Positions 11,251 through 24,129 of a stretch of DNA of 64,000 nt are shown one piece after another. A program made the translations under genes and the position numbers. This DNA is from Cyclospora cayetanensis (Eukaryota > Apicomplexa > Conoidasida > Eucoccidiorida > Eimeriidae), in assembly GCF_002999335.1 (NCBI RefSeq), contig NW_020312106.1, positions 1 to 64,000 on the forward strand. Reading direction: 5' to 3'. Below the pieces are notes generated by a model. It did not search any database. It saw nothing but the letters and a program-made list of their open reading frames with translations, and was not told where the DNA came from. Every line of letters begins with the position of its first letter. The stretch's first letter is position 1.

Positions 11251-12617
11251 CTAAAGCAGTGACAGCCCATTCAGTGAAGAGTTCGTAGATGCACGAGAGA
11301 ACTGGCGTGCATGAATTTTACAGGCACCGCCGCCTGCGTTTGTGGATTTGTCAGACACAGAAATGCCTAGCCGACTCACAGCAAGTGCTCCCGATGCCGT
11401 TGGCTTTTGCTCAAGTGGTTCTTTCTGAGAAATCGAGTCCGATGAAAGCCCTTCAATTGGGGCCTGCTCTTCGCGCCAACGCTGAACAGCTTCCTCTGCC
11501 TTTCGTGCAGCCTTGGCAGGGTCAAAGCCTGCAGACTGTTCCTCGGTCTCTTGGTCCTTCTCAGTCAAAGCGTAGTCTGAAATCAAAGGTTCGAATACTG
11601 GATTCGAAGGGCCCAGCCGTGGTTGCAATGCCTTGCAGCAACGCTTCACGAATTTAGCAAGTGATTTCTTACAAGCCGGCACCTTGCGCCACCCCTTGCC
11701 CCGTTCACCCTCTACCTGAAAGAAAACCAGCGCATCGCTTTACATGCACATAGACATCTCACCCGCAGTACACCATCACCATCATACCGTTCGCCATGGT
11801 GCTGAAGAAGTGCAAGTGGCCAGCTCGCACGACCAGGATGCACTCAGCATACGGCACACAGATCCACAAACGCATACCACGTCGTGTGCGAGAACATTGC
11901 TAAAGAAAAAGCTTTGCACACACAATACAGCAGAAGACAACAAAGAGCCATGACACCCACCTCTCCAATAAGGAGAGCCCTGAACAAGTGGCGCAGCTTC
12001 TTGCGCAGCCTGGGGTCTCCTAGGTCCTGTAAGTACACGGTGCCCTTCAAGTCGAGCTGCTTAAATACATCCACCAGCTGAAGCGAACAATGGGAAATGG
12101 CACACTCAATGGGGGAAACAGCGATACTGAATAAGAGTTTCCTGCGTGGAGTCGTATCCTGAACAAGATGCGCTATTACGCTCTAGAGCTTGATCCCTTC
12201 CCAACTCACTTCTCCTTCCACCTGCGGAGATATCTGAAGCAGCGAGAGCAACAGTCTGTCCACGTCGTCCTTGTCAACTTGATCCTGAAGCGACAAAATG
12301 AATGCAACAACGAGTGAGTCCTATGGATTCCATTCAGTTGTATCTCTCAGGCAAAATTGCAACAAACGTCGTTCCTAATAAACCGCACTTTCTCTTTGTG
12401 GGAGAGAAGAGATGGAAGGCTTTAAGCAGAAGGGCAAACTACGTCCCTGGTAGCTTCTAAAGGACCACTGGCTCACAAGGAAAGAGTCGTTATCTTCGGT
12501 GCGTTCCAAATGCTTATCGCGTTTTTTCTTGGAACTTTTTTTTTCCTTCTTGGACTTCCGCTTTTTAGAACCGCTTCTCAGTTCATCATCGCTGCTGCTT
12601 CCGCTAGAGTGTCCCAT
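11251..12617 (-). CDS. Four-exon gene, basic nuclear-type protein of unknown function
   Basis: I read four exons on the minus strand: 12617-12477, 12284-12210, 12077-11961 and 11715-11251. All have GT..AG ends and every junction is in phase 0, giving 265 residues. The protein starts MGHSSGSSSDDELRSGSKKR, then a Lys/Ser-rich stretch typical of nuclear localisation or RNA-associated tails. A central leucine-rich helical segment follows (DQVDKDDVDRLLLSLLQ, then LVDVFKQLDLKG and DPRLRKKLRHLFRALL). The C-terminal part includes an acidic/helical stretch with AARKAEEAVQRWREEQ. The helical core looks conserved, but I do not recognise the family. The start is the first ATG upstream of the basic region. 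It is transcribed divergently from the ARP4 gene, with 1.25 kb between the starts. Confidence 0.75.
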
Positions 12618-13865
12618 CGCTGAAGGCAAATTTCTGATTGAAGAAAAAAAGCGTTGATTGCGCTCCGCTTGTGTGTAGCCTAAGCCCTCATGCTCGCACC
12701 AGTTATAAGTCGCCACCTGCCTAGCACTGAGAACGACCTTGGTGGTGCATAAGCCTTCCAAAAAAACCGGAGAATCGATTCAGTGCAATCTCCCCAGGCG
12801 GCCTGCCCGCATTTCCTGATCATTCGCCTCGCGTGGCTACACGCAGTTGTTTCTGCCCTGCTGCACTGAGCTGCCATACAGCGCCGCTACAAAAGCCTCA
12901 CACAGATAGGTAGTCACAGCGCCTCCTTGCCGAGAACCAAAGTTAGACGGTACTACGGCTCAGGGCAGCACTTCAGAGCGCCTTCAAGTGCGATCAACAG
13001 GGTGGGCCATCAAACTGAGGTGCTGATCTATGAAAGGTAGATTAATTTGCGTTCATGAGAAAAGTGCAGTACCAAAGGCACAGCACAATAACCCATAATC
13101 TGCAGTACATCATCATGAGAGCTCCGAATATTGCTACATGCGAGGGGCTTCGGGGCCCCCTCTCAGGCCACCCCTAGACAATGATGCCCAGGGCAAAACA
13201 AGTCAATTTCACGCTTATTCTTTGCATTCGCTTAGTTGTTGCCGTATAAGCCTACTGGCACCAACAGCGTAAGTGCTTCTTTGCACCCTGTTACGGGGTT
13301 TGAGCACTGTGCAATTCGGTGGGTGGACCCCCTGCGCCCTTTACCAGGGAGGCCATTCCCCGCTGTCCCTTCAGACGATTCCAGCAATTTCATTAGATCT
13401 TGTTGCGCCGCACTTCATGTCGTTCTCATACCACGTACCTCGTGGATGTGGGACTTGTGTCTCGGGCTGTTCCACGCTATGGCGTATATGAGTGAAGGAC
13501 AGAAAACCACACGCTGCGGTCAGAGCCAAAACTCGCAAGCTTCCCCAAACCTTGCAGCTTCCACCCCTTTTTCAATATTTCGTTGCTTTGGTGGGCTGCG
13601 GGCTTGACGCTCCCAGGGCCCCAGCATTCGGTTAGAGGGCTTTCCTGTCTGCACCCGAGGCGAAGCTTTCTGTGCTTGCGGCGCTCGTAAGGGCAGCCGA
13701 ATGTGCGCGATTGGAGCTTGGTGACCCAAGGGAGTGCATCTCCGTCCTAGGGTGGTTTCTGTTGCTCGACTGTACTTTATCTGGGTTTCTCGGGCTATTC
13801 GCTCCTTGGGTCGGAAATATTTTATTCGATAGGTGCTTAGCTCATGCGTAAGGCCTCCGCTCAAG
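12618..13865. promoter_or_regulatory. Intergenic region between divergent genes
   Basis: Separates the start of the four-exon minus-strand gene from the start of ARP4. It presumably contains both promoters and 5' UTRs. I see no TATA box or other motif I would name. Frames such as 13236-13607 (+) are not supported as genes. Confidence 0.45.
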
Positions 13866-16103
13866 ATGGAACTGGCCACTTCTAGCATTGTGGTGGACAT
13901 TGGATCATCGAGCACCCGCGTGGGTTATGCCGGTGAGGGTAGCCCCTCGCAGCTCCTGAATTCGTGTATCGGTGTTCGCGAGATATACAGCTCGGCTGGA
14001 AGTAATTATGAAGCAGAGAGTAGCCAAACCGCTGCAGCTCGCGAGCTTCTCTTCCCTTTAAACTTCTCTGAGCGTCGAGATGGTGTGGAAGTGGTGCCCG
14101 CACTTTACCCGACGTGGCGTGGCTCAAGTGGGAAGCGGGACGGCGACACGAGTCCGACATACACACTACACGAAGAGGCATTTGAGACTATTGTGGCCCT
14201 TAGCTGCACGGGCAAACCCCCTTGCTCTGCGGGACGTTGTGCAAAAGGAGGGAGGGGCTCTTTGGGCACCTTGAGCACCGGTGATACCATGCCCTCTCCT
14301 GACAGCGTACTGCGTTTGACGGAGTTATGTGGCATGGGGGCAGACTTGCGGGAGCAGCCTGTACTTCTCACTGAGCCAAATATTCACTGCCGCGAGATAA
14401 GGGAGAAGATGGCAGAGATACTTTTCGAGGGGCTACAAGTGGGGTGTCTGTACACCGCAAAGCGGGCACTACTCTCCTGTGTTGCGGCAGGGAGGAGCAG
14501 CGCCTTAGTAATTGACATGGGAGCCTCTGGTCTCTCGCTTGCTCCCGTCGCAGACTCCTTTGTCTTAGATCAGCATGTGTCAGAGTGGCCAGTGGGTGGC
14601 GACGCAATGAGTCAATTACTTGGAGCGATTCTCATGGGCCACAACCTGCCTGTATTCCCCAGCTTCGCCCGCTTCTCCGCGCAGAACCGGGTGTCTAAAC
14701 GGGCGCTAGACAAACCAGGGGACTGGGATAATGTCCATCCTTCGTATATGCACTGGAGGTGGGGGCATCGGCATGACTGGCATATTTTAAGTAGTGGCTA
14801 AATAGACGTGGATTGCAATATAACATTCTTAGCTCGATCCAACAAACACACTTCGTGCCGCCGCTTGGAAGGCCCACTTACGGTTCTGTGTATTAGGACC
14901 ACAAGGGGGGCAGCTCCACATAGGGCCAATTTCAGTGCATGTTGCATACGCCTGTGTGCCATCGCTTGCAGCATCCTTGAAGAGCATGGTGTCTGCTTTC
15001 TTTTGGTCCTTTGTGAATGTGTAGCCGCATGCAGACCTTGTCTTACCTCAAGGAGGGGCTCTGCCGTGTAGCAGACGACCCACGGGATGTGGCGTCAGCA
15101 CGAAAGCCCATTGCCCTTCCCAATCAGCAGCAACAGCCCAAAAGGCGGGGGACGGCCGCTGCCTTCACTCCAGAGGGATTCATTCAATCCCAGCTCCTAT
15201 TTCCATGCTCATCCGCGGCTTCTGCGGCAGCATTACTTTCGGGCAGCAGTGGAAATGAAGGAGGGGTGATGGAACTGCCCGATGGCACCCGGCTTGAGGC
15301 AGAGCAAGTTGCCATGAAGGCACGTCGAGGCACTCTGTTCCTTTGTTTCGCGTTCTGGGCTGTAACATTAGTGGGGCGATGTGTGGCTCTACCATGCATT
15401 GTTGTTCTGCTGTAGCTGTGGGGGTCTGTGAGGCTCTCGAAGAGTGGTACAAGCTGGATGCAGGCCCCTCACCATATCGGTGCGTTCTTTCAGAGGACCG
15501 GTATGCTAATGTGTAGTGCTTCCCCGCAGCTCCCCGAGGTGCTCTTTTGCCCCGCACTCCTGGCGTCGCTCCCCGGTAGCGGCGGTGGCTTCCCGGGAAT
15601 TCCGGAGGCAGTGCGACAGGTGGCTGAGGCGGTCGAGGCCGAGGGTAACAGGGACATCCTAAGCATCCTGATCCTCACAGGCGGGTGCTCCTCCATACCT
15701 GGTACGTGTTCACGCAGTTTGGCGTTGTTACTGCCCGCCGCTTTTTGTGGCTGTAGCCTCTAGAGGTGCACCGTCTGCCTCTTGACGCATTTTGCATGGG
15801 GTTTTACGCACCCGCGTGGGTGGGTGTGGAGTCCAATGCAGTCGCTGCAAGAAACGCTGTCTTCCATTTTGTGTGTGGGCAGGAATGGTTGAGCGGTTAA
15901 ATCGCGAGTTGGTGGAGGATCCGGCAGTTTGCGGGGGCCAGAAGGTGCGTCTGCTTGCGGCCCCCGGGTCTTTAGAGCGCCGACAGTCAGCGTGGATAGG
16001 CGGTTCCATCTTGTCGAGTCTCAGTTCCTTTCAGGCTGCATGGTGTAGCCGCGAAGAATATGAGGAACATGGTCCCTCCGTTGTACAGAGAAAGTGCTAC
16101 TAA
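13866..16103 (+). CDS. ARP4: Nuclear actin-related protein ARP4/BAF53
   Basis: Exons: 13866-14758, 15025-15319, 15530-15701 and 15883-16103, which join in phase to 526 residues. The N-terminus MELATSSIVVDIGSSSTRVG carries the actin-fold phosphate-1 loop. Family marks follow in order: EPNIHCREIREKMAEILFE, then ALVIDMGASGLSLAPV (phosphate-2 region), WPVGGDAMSQLL, LKEGLCRVADD, MELPDGTRLEAEQVAMK joined to LPEVLF, ILTGGCSSIPGMVERLNREL, and a C-terminus with SAWIGGSILSSLSSFQ and EEYEEHGPSVVQRKCY. The MVERLNREL and AWIGGSILSSL blocks fit ARP4/BAF53 best. It is known as a subunit of the SWR1, INO80 and NuA4-type chromatin complexes. It is longer than the usual 430-490 residues because of two low-complexity insertions. 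Oddity: the second intron appears to start with GC (AAG|GCACGT). The exon 1 donor choice (14759) is less certain. Confidence 0.88.
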
Positions 16104-16999
16104 ATGGGACTGGGACGCATGTGGGGTGGCAGCCAGATGCCCTTATACGTCACTTGAGGGCACGCCCCTTGCTGCTTCTCCATATTCATTGCCGGGCTTA
16201 AACTAGCATTTTGCCGCGGGAAGTGCGCCCTGCGGCCCGGTGATTGAAGCTGCTGAGCAGCATCCCCACAGATAGGGGCGCGCAGTTGTGCAATGCATAG
16301 TGGAGTAGAACGAATGCGCATGCAACCGTTAATTGTGCTGCACAGAGATGGAAGTTTATGCAAGGGATATATGCCGACAGTGGTGCTGGTATTTTCTGGG
16401 AGCCGCACGACACCCAGTGGTTCCTGAGTTTGCCATTTGGAGTAACATAGATTTATTGGCATTCAGTGGGTCACACACCGTGCCATTGGCATAGGCACAG
16501 TGAAACCATTGCAACTTACCAAGTAGTGCTGTGTGGCTCACAGATGCATGCCTGGTCGCGAGTGGCATTAGGGGCTAACACCCCCTTTTTGACTGGAGGT
16601 GGAGTCAGGACTGGCAACCAACAGGGCGTGGACTGCTGCTTGTTCCCTCACTGTGTCGTCATCCCCATACGTATACCTTTCAGAGGCTGCAAGCGAAGCC
16701 AGCAACTAGGAGGCGCGTCCTCCGTACATTGTTAGCAAGGTCGATGCACGTTGTGCAGCTGACAATGATCAACGAGAACATTTGGCATTTTCCATATGTT
16801 GTACACGCCGAAGCAGCAGAAGAGAGCTCTTTATTAGAGGAGCAATGCTGCTTATTCATAGCAGCAGACATGTGTACTCGTACCTTCCAGACAACTGACA
16901 GTGCGTTTGCTCAGGGGCTTGATGCTGTTTTCATGGATATACCATACCACTAGTCTCCATCAGGCGTTAGCTACACAGAATGCTTCCAACACCGCGATA

Positions 17000-19900
17000 T
17001 ACTTTAAATAGTTGTATACGTTTCCAGTTAGGTACGAGAGTACAGCTGTAAGACCGACCAAGTACATCACCGGGAAGCGCCCACAAAAGTAGGTAGTAAT
17101 CTTGGTTTGTCCGGATAATAAAGGCGTAGGTTGCATTCAGATGTGCTGGACACTTGCATGTACTGCACTCTCCATTACAACGACGCCAAAGTTGAATCTG
17201 AGGCGCAGAGAAGAATCTGTCACTCTACATACGTCTCTAGACAAGGGAATTCTCTCAGAGCTTGAAAACTTAGATCACATCGTGACTGCCCCCTAAACTC
17301 CCAGCCATGCTGCCCCACGTCGGGACTAAATGGGGCAGTGTTTACGTCTTCTGGCGTCGTTTCCTGAACGGAGGCGCAGATCTCCCGCATGGAACAAAGC
17401 CGGCAAGCTGCTCATCCGTCAACCCATGAATTTAGCGCCTTCCAAACCATCCCAGCTAGTTTTGTCCAGCAAATAATCGGGGGTCAATAGCTCTAGAATT
17501 TAGTACTTCGACAAATCCCTATGGATCCTTCGCCTCTGTGCAGATCACTTGCCTGCGCGGCAGCCGCACTTGAGCTCGGCTAAGAAGATCATGATAGTTC
17601 GGTCTAGATCCGATAGATATATCAAAACACTTAAAAGCTTCTTTGAGTCCACGGATGAATACGCTAGTTTTAAAACTTCTATTGGAAGCCAGTATTGGTA
17701 GTTCTGTGGCGCCCCAAAATTCAGGGGGATCGACAAGTTACGAAAGAGCATTCATTCGTGAGAGAATTGCGAATAGTTGTAGCCAGCTGTACACAGAAGC
17801 CTTTTCCTGGACACTGTAAGGTGCGCCTCGTCAACTGTGCTGGTCCACCAGGAATAAATCTCCAGGCTCGAAAAATGCAGCTGAATGCCATTTGCCAGAG
17901 TCTTGTTCTTGTCTGGCATCAGCTTTGCGGGTACATTCCCGTGCACTGACCAGCAGTTTCCTGAATTCCAGCTTCGCTCAGAGCAGCTGCCGACCGTATA
18001 CCAGTATGTTCAGGCCCACAATCGAGAGGAGCTGCTCAGTGTAGCGCAGGGATGCGAGAGAGAAATAGGCAGACAACTGTACTGCTACAATGTAAACCTA
18101 CATAGCAGAAGAAGAAAGTAAGGCAAGGCAGTTGCTTTTTTACAAGCATAGGTTCGCAAATACTGCAGGAGAGTGAGTTTAGTGTGCTCGTGCTGTCTAT
18201 CTGCCTCAAGGAGCTTCGCAGTGTTCGCGCATTTCATGATTAATGTGTTGGTGGATCATGAAGGCATTCAAAAACACACTTACCAACTTGCAGTCCCTAT
18301 CAGCAATGATTCTCATAGGGAAACTATGGAGCTTCCATGCACGAAACAAGAAAAATTGCGCGACTTTGTCAGCCGTCAACGAGCCGGATAACTGGATTAA
18401 AAATGAGCGTATTTACTGGGCAAGCTGACCACGACGTGAGTGCTAGGCTGACCCCTGACCTCCGTAAGTCCAACGAAATATGTCCACAATCGGTTCAATA
18501 TAAATCCTTTTAGGAACTGGAAGGCCTCGAAGGTTAGATTCAGGAGAACTATGCAGCTGCGGCTGCTGACCATCTGCGCTTGGTAGCGCATACTCTTCGG
18601 GTGGTGGAAGCACTCCGGGACACCAAAGGGATTATGAAAGCTTATATCTTGCAGTGTAAAATATCATCATGGCCCGAGAGAACATGCCTCATGAGTCTCA
18701 CAAAAAGGCACTTGGCGTATTCGGAATGTACAAGTGACGAAGTCTACGCTTTGTTTCGAAGCATAACAGGCCATTTTCAACGTGGGTGTGCGTCACCGCT
18801 GTGGGATATTGGAATTTGACAATAAAAGCAGATGCACAGATGTCAAAAGCCCAAGACGGAATATCGACAGAAACTGTGCACCATCATAAGCAGGTGCGGT
18901 TGTGCGGTACGATACTAAAATTCTGGAATGTCGAAAGCGCATCGGCAACCACGTCAATGACGCAATCATTACACCTCAGTGCGATTTTGCGCTGCAAGAG
19001 GCACCAGAGAACAACTATAGGGATAGTAAAGCTTTTAAGCCTCGTTTGAGGGTATATAACACACTGGTGGTTGTCCTGAACAATAACCTGGTGCCACTAT
19101 AGTGCGAAACTATGTCTTGCTACGGCACACCGCGCAGAGTCCCTTTTCCCCCAGTCCACGCCGATGCTCGATCTCCGTAAAGCGATGGGAATAGCCAGCA
19201 GCAATTAAATGTATTTCGAAAAGCTGTCTGCTGAACGGGAAGAGAACCCACCGGTGCTTTACTTACATCGGCTATTAGGAAGAAGTGTTGCCGGTGCCCA
19301 GCCAATGCTAGTACCGGAGAAGTTCTAATGCCGCCAATTACTATCTTTGCTACTGCACTTGCCTCCCCTTTCGTAATCATATACTGCACCTTTCTATTAG
19401 GCTAGTTAAAGGACCAGCGATTCTGGTAGATCTAGAATCAACGCCCTGTTGGGAAGATGCACATTCGTGAAACTTCTTAGCGTGTATTGGGAGTGAACTA
19501 AGGTAAAGGCCATGCCTTGATTGCTTCAATCTTGCCAAATCTTGTTCGAATTTTACGCCAGAAACATGGAACCTCAGAAACACAATTGTCCCAATGAAAC
19601 TGAACACTTGCGTTCCTGTACATAACTCTGGTTGTCCAGTACACAGCCCAAGCGCATGCCGTAGGTGCTGTACTGCTCTTGAACACTTTGGGTGGATACT
19701 AAGGCGTCGTCCATGCAGGGACGTCTCCAAACCAGGACCGCTAAAATCTCAATAAATTTCCTGATGCAGCTCACCTGGGGCACTAAGAAGTTCAAACAGC
19801 ATACAGGCATACTTAAATTTGTGAGTGCAATTGCGGAATGCCGTTTTGTTGGTGTCTTCGGGGTGAATAGGAATGTGCTACAAGGCGAGGGCAAAGCCAA

Positions 19901-22770
19901 ATGTCAAATGTCAAGCAGCTTGCTGAGCCCTGTGGTCTGTCGAAAAATTCCATCATGGGCCACTGAAAGCTTGTGCATAAGAGTGATCTTGTTTAGGGGC
20001 TCAGAATTCAACCGTAGTATCTATCTGTTGTCGGTTTGGAGGACAAGCACCGGACTATCCCTAAACGCACTGATCTCCTTTTGCACTTTAATGCCTCCAA
20101 CAGATTATTCACCTGCCGTTCCATCTCTTATTCACGCTGTGGGGCTTCTGATGATGCAGAACACAGCTCGGCGCTCACCCGGGAACGATCTCAGTACGAT
20201 GAGCTTGACGACCAGTAGGTGAGCAGCCTGCTTGCAGCTTGTAACTACTCGATACCTCCGCAAAAGCCTCCTCAAAATTTCGCTCCTTTCTCGTCTTACT
20301 CTGCTGAAAGCTGAATCACATTTCCCGTAGGAAGGGCTGGCTGCGGAGCCAGTAAGACGGTATGCACGTCAGAATTTTTCTTTTTACTGCTTTGCTGAGT
20401 CCTTATCTTGAAAGTGCCTCAAGGTGCTGAGGTACCAACTCGACGCCGCTCACCATAGATATAGTGAGCGTTGTTGAGGAAACCAAGAATCGCTTCCTCC
20501 CATCAGTTGGTGGCACATTAATCTTCATAGGATGCCGCTGTGGCCGCGTGCGCCCGTTGCACTACGTCGCCCAAGGCATGATTACAATTACATAAGGGTT
20601 CACGGGTCCATCACAGATGTCATGAACCTGGCTACTAGGACCCATTTCCTATTTGAAGTGGCATTTGAGAGTTGTAGCCTTAACATTCCCTGTTGTCTGC
20701 TGCCCGTCAGCCAAATCGGCTCTTAACGACTGCGCTAACGAGTGAATGGGCACCATGCACTTCTTTGCCTTCCCTTCGACAAGCACACCCCATTCATGTT
20801 CAGCATCAAGTAGCAAGGGTTGACAGTATGAACTTGCATCGGCGCAGAATGGACCCGTGGTGGATCCCTAACCTTGGCTTTATCTTGTGTAGCCCCATTT
20901 ACTGTGTTGCTTCTTGGGTCAGGGATTTCCATTTCTGTGGTACGCCTCTTTGCTCGCCAAGGAACCTAGTGCTGCGGGGCCTACTCCCATTGCTACTGCT
21001 TTGTGGCTATATGTATGCGTTTAGAGTTCTCGATTATATGACTTATTTGCCTACAATAGTACATGTGTTGTTGGGAGGGTGAGTGGGGCTGCTGAGGCAG
21101 TGGGAACCTTTATGGGCTTCTGATGTCATTCACCTTAGACTGCATGCGAGGGCCAGTCGGCATAGCCTCGACATACATAGCTACTAAAACCTGACTTGGT
21201 TCTTCATATTTAACAGACGACGCAGAAGATTGGCTCACTTGCTCCTGAACTCCCAAGTAGTTCATGATTCTGTGGAACCTCCACCAGTCTTGTTTATTCG
21301 GTGAGTCGCTGACCATTCTCCAACAACCTGGCGTGGCAGTTTTGGGTAAGCCTGAGACAGCTCACTGTTAAAGCAGTTGTTGAAGCACGTAGTGGCTACT
21401 GCTAATGAAGGCTTCATATATTTTTTGGTATGTGAATCTGTTGATAGGATCTTAGTCAGTTTTCTCCATTTCCTAAAGGCTTGCTGTTGAGCTGATCTTG
21501 GTATACGCCGATGAGTCCGAGGTTGTATGAAGGCTTGAGCTGTAGCAATCTCTACAGCCAGACGACTTCTTCCACAGGAATAAAGCCACAATTGAACTGC
21601 TTTACCACCTGAGAGACATGGGTCAAGAATTACTCCTCTCCTCTTCTTAGGGGTACAAAGGAAGCACATCTCCAACCACCTGACGAAATCTTCGAATACT
21701 TGCCCATCCTTGCGATCGTCCTGCAGTTCTAGTCGTCATAACCTCACCGACGCATCGATATCTATTCTATGGCTGACAAGGTTTACCGTCCTATAGGATG
21801 TGTTGCTGGCACGTTTACATCAAATCGCAAGCCTTTCTCGAACTCCCCAACAAGCTTTGCGGTAGTGTCTACTTTCATCGTTAGCGAGCTTATCCCCCAA
21901 ACTGCCACCAAAAAGGGCATGTCATTGAATAATCAAATGCTCAATCACAATCCACTTTTTTTTGGGTAGACCTGATATCCAACTGCATCCACAATCAGTG
22001 GGAGAAGGGGAATAGCTGCATCGAATAATGCGGGGCTAGCCAATATGACTGCATCTGAAGTCTTCGAGGGCAGACTTTTTCCTCAAGGCTCAATACAAAC
22101 CTAATTAAGAATTATTGCGCTTTTTCAAAAACTCCCTCCATGCTCTACCCGCGGTCCGGCAGGCTGATCAACATTCCAACATTTGATGCTGCAGCTGCTG
22201 TATCCAACTATGGGTCAATAGGAAAATGGTTAGTTTGTTGATCTGTTCGTGGATCTTACTTCTTGCAGATGTTTATTAGCTAGGTACGGTAAAGCGAATG
22301 CTGTGGGCGTGTGTACCAGTTGGTACACTTAATTACCTTTGACTAGTTGAAGTGCTTATCGAGTGCAACTGCGCCTACCCTAGCTGTCCTTCCTTCATGT
22401 CGATAACTCTAAAAGGAGGGGGTATGAGGAGGGTGTGTTGGTGTGGAGCAATCAATACGCTCTGCTGCGTTAGCAATAAGTCTAGAGTTACACTGATTCC
22501 TAATGAGACTTTACATAGGCCTTTACATGCGCCCCTCAGAGTTTTTGGCACGAGGTAAGCGGCCCAGCCAGGGCGCGCGTGGGTGCTCTGAGCAGCATAA
22601 GGAGTCACAGCTAGCTCCACATTGCAACTGGCGCACATGCACACAACATTGAGTCTGGTTGTAAACGATACTGCCCAGTAAAAAGGTTATTCGAATGGAC
22701 AAGTCAATTAGGCATTGCCTAACTAATTCTTAGTGCAGTAGAAACTGTCAAAGTGCAGCTTATTCCGCTA
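17000..22770 (-). mobile_element. Degenerate Ty3/gypsy-type LTR retrotransposon, copy A
   Basis: On the minus strand, scattered over several frames and interrupted by stops, pol domains appear in the right order. First comes a possible gag-side region (21675-21262). RT follows with EDTNKTAF then LFELLSAPGELHQ (about 19,870-19,750), the catalytic YxDD as CMDD in CMDDALVST (about 19,712), and KIEAIKAWPLP at the RT end (about 19,530). The linker AGPLTSLIER (about 19,400) leads to RNase H with SPVLALAGHRQHFFLIADVS (about 19,310-19,250). Integrase shows STHVVVSLPSKYAHF (about 18,440-18,397) and a C-terminal LLCTAGYNYSQFSH (about 17,790-17,750). Much of it aligns at the DNA level with copy B at 52.1-57.0 kb. 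A 5' LTR-like block lies at about 22,540-22,770; the 3' LTR near 17.0 kb is uncertain. The element is inactive, with many stops and frameshifts. Confidence 0.8.
22540..22770 (-). repeat. LTR-like block, presumed 5' LTR of copy A
   Basis: Aligns by eye to the LTR-like blocks at 52.12-52.37 and 56.73-56.98 kb. Matches include 'cacattgcaactggcgcacatgcacacaacatt' and a tail 'attcttagtgcagtagaaactgtcaaagtgcagc'. Boundaries are approximate. Confidence 0.5.
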
Positions 22771-24129
22771 CAAACAATGTTCAAGCGTGCAATATCGCGC
22801 TAAATCACATTCTTTCACCGAAACGGTACGTTTTACAAGCATTATTCACTAGTTGGTTATGAGCACCGTACTCTCCTTGGACTACCGGGGACAGTTTAAT
22901 AATTATTGTCTGAGCAGCCTCAGGTGATTGTTCCTGGATTTACCGAAATAAAAGCAGGCTTTCATTTAATGTTGGTGTTGTACAGTATTTACTCTCTAAG
23001 GGTTCATATATATTCTGCCTGGGCGGCTTCGTTCCTGGCTCGCAGAGCCTAGGTACTATGTTCATGAAGTGCATCATTCCTTCAGTGTATGCATGTCCGT
23101 TTCGTAAGGCCACGGCATTCGCAGAGCTTGACCGCCTTGTTTGTATGTGATTGTAGAGCTTAGTTTCATGCCCCAGCAGCCAAACGGTTTGCCCTTTAAG
23201 GTCGCTATGCTGGACACAGTAGGTCAGAAGCCTCATCAGCTGGTGTAGCAGGCTTTTCGGACTGCACGGAATGACTGTGATTTCCCCCCAAACGGCATCT
23301 TGACCATAGTTTGCACACATTCACCTCCTGACGCTATTAAATTCTGAGAGCTGCATACTCCCTTGAGTATCTTCATCAGCTGCCCTGTGGTAAGGACCAG
23401 TCAGTCAACCTTCACATTTGCATTTTATCACTACCCACAACGTCTCACTCCTTAGCCGCACCCATGGCGGCATTTTAAAAGCCCACTTTGGCATTCACCT
23501 AATTTATGAAATCGGAAACTTCTGAAATGCCAGAAGACCGTGGCGGCTTCTTGCAGCGAGGTACTGCTGCTGGATGCGCCAGCCAGTCACTCCATTGACA
23601 TGCAACGATGACAACAAAGATAAACTTCCTATTATCTGTCGCGTACTATATTAAATATTCTCTTTAGTGTTATTGATTTGGCTGCCGAGAGTTTTCTCCA
23701 AGGCCATATGCCCTCTTCAACCCTTCCCGCATGAATTCCGAGTGACAGGAGTCCATTTTTGAGCTCAGATATTCCACGAGGACGCCTACCTGTACCTGCC
23801 CATTGACACGACTGGTAAACTTTCGCAATGGAAGGTGGCTTCGCATGTGTGTGAGTGCCGGATGAAGTGAGCTGGCAGACATTACCATACACGCTGGTCG
23901 TCCGTTACTTGAGCTGCAGCGGGAAGGAGGAAAGGCACAAGTGGGCTTATCACTCCTCAGATCATCTGTTCATCGAGGGAGCAGCATCATCGAAGCCTTA
24001 CACCAGTGGTACCGGGATGCTCAGTCTTATGAGTACAAGGATTATCAAGCTGACACGGCGTTCTTGCTAAGCCGTCACTGGAGAGTGCAGCAGTCACCAA
24101 AGCCTCCTTGTGGTATTTCGCGGCTTAAA

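Larger units (their letters stand above)
16104..24129. other. Gene-poor stretch largely made of decayed retroelement
   Basis: Eight kilobases without a supportable host gene between ARP4 and dynamitin. Roughly 17-22.8 kb can be explained by a degenerate Ty3/gypsy-like element (separate entry). The frames 22940-23320 (-) and 23632-23892 (-) are not recognised. A minus-strand stretch at 16680-16871 containing SNKELSSAASACTTYGK weakly resembles an RNase H segment and may belong to another fragment. Confidence 0.55.

Noticed and set aside
22940..23320. 126-residue minus-strand ORF in the gene-poor stretch
   Set aside because: No recognisable motif, no splice partners, and it lies beside retroelement debris. 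It could be a gag relic, but this is not supportable.
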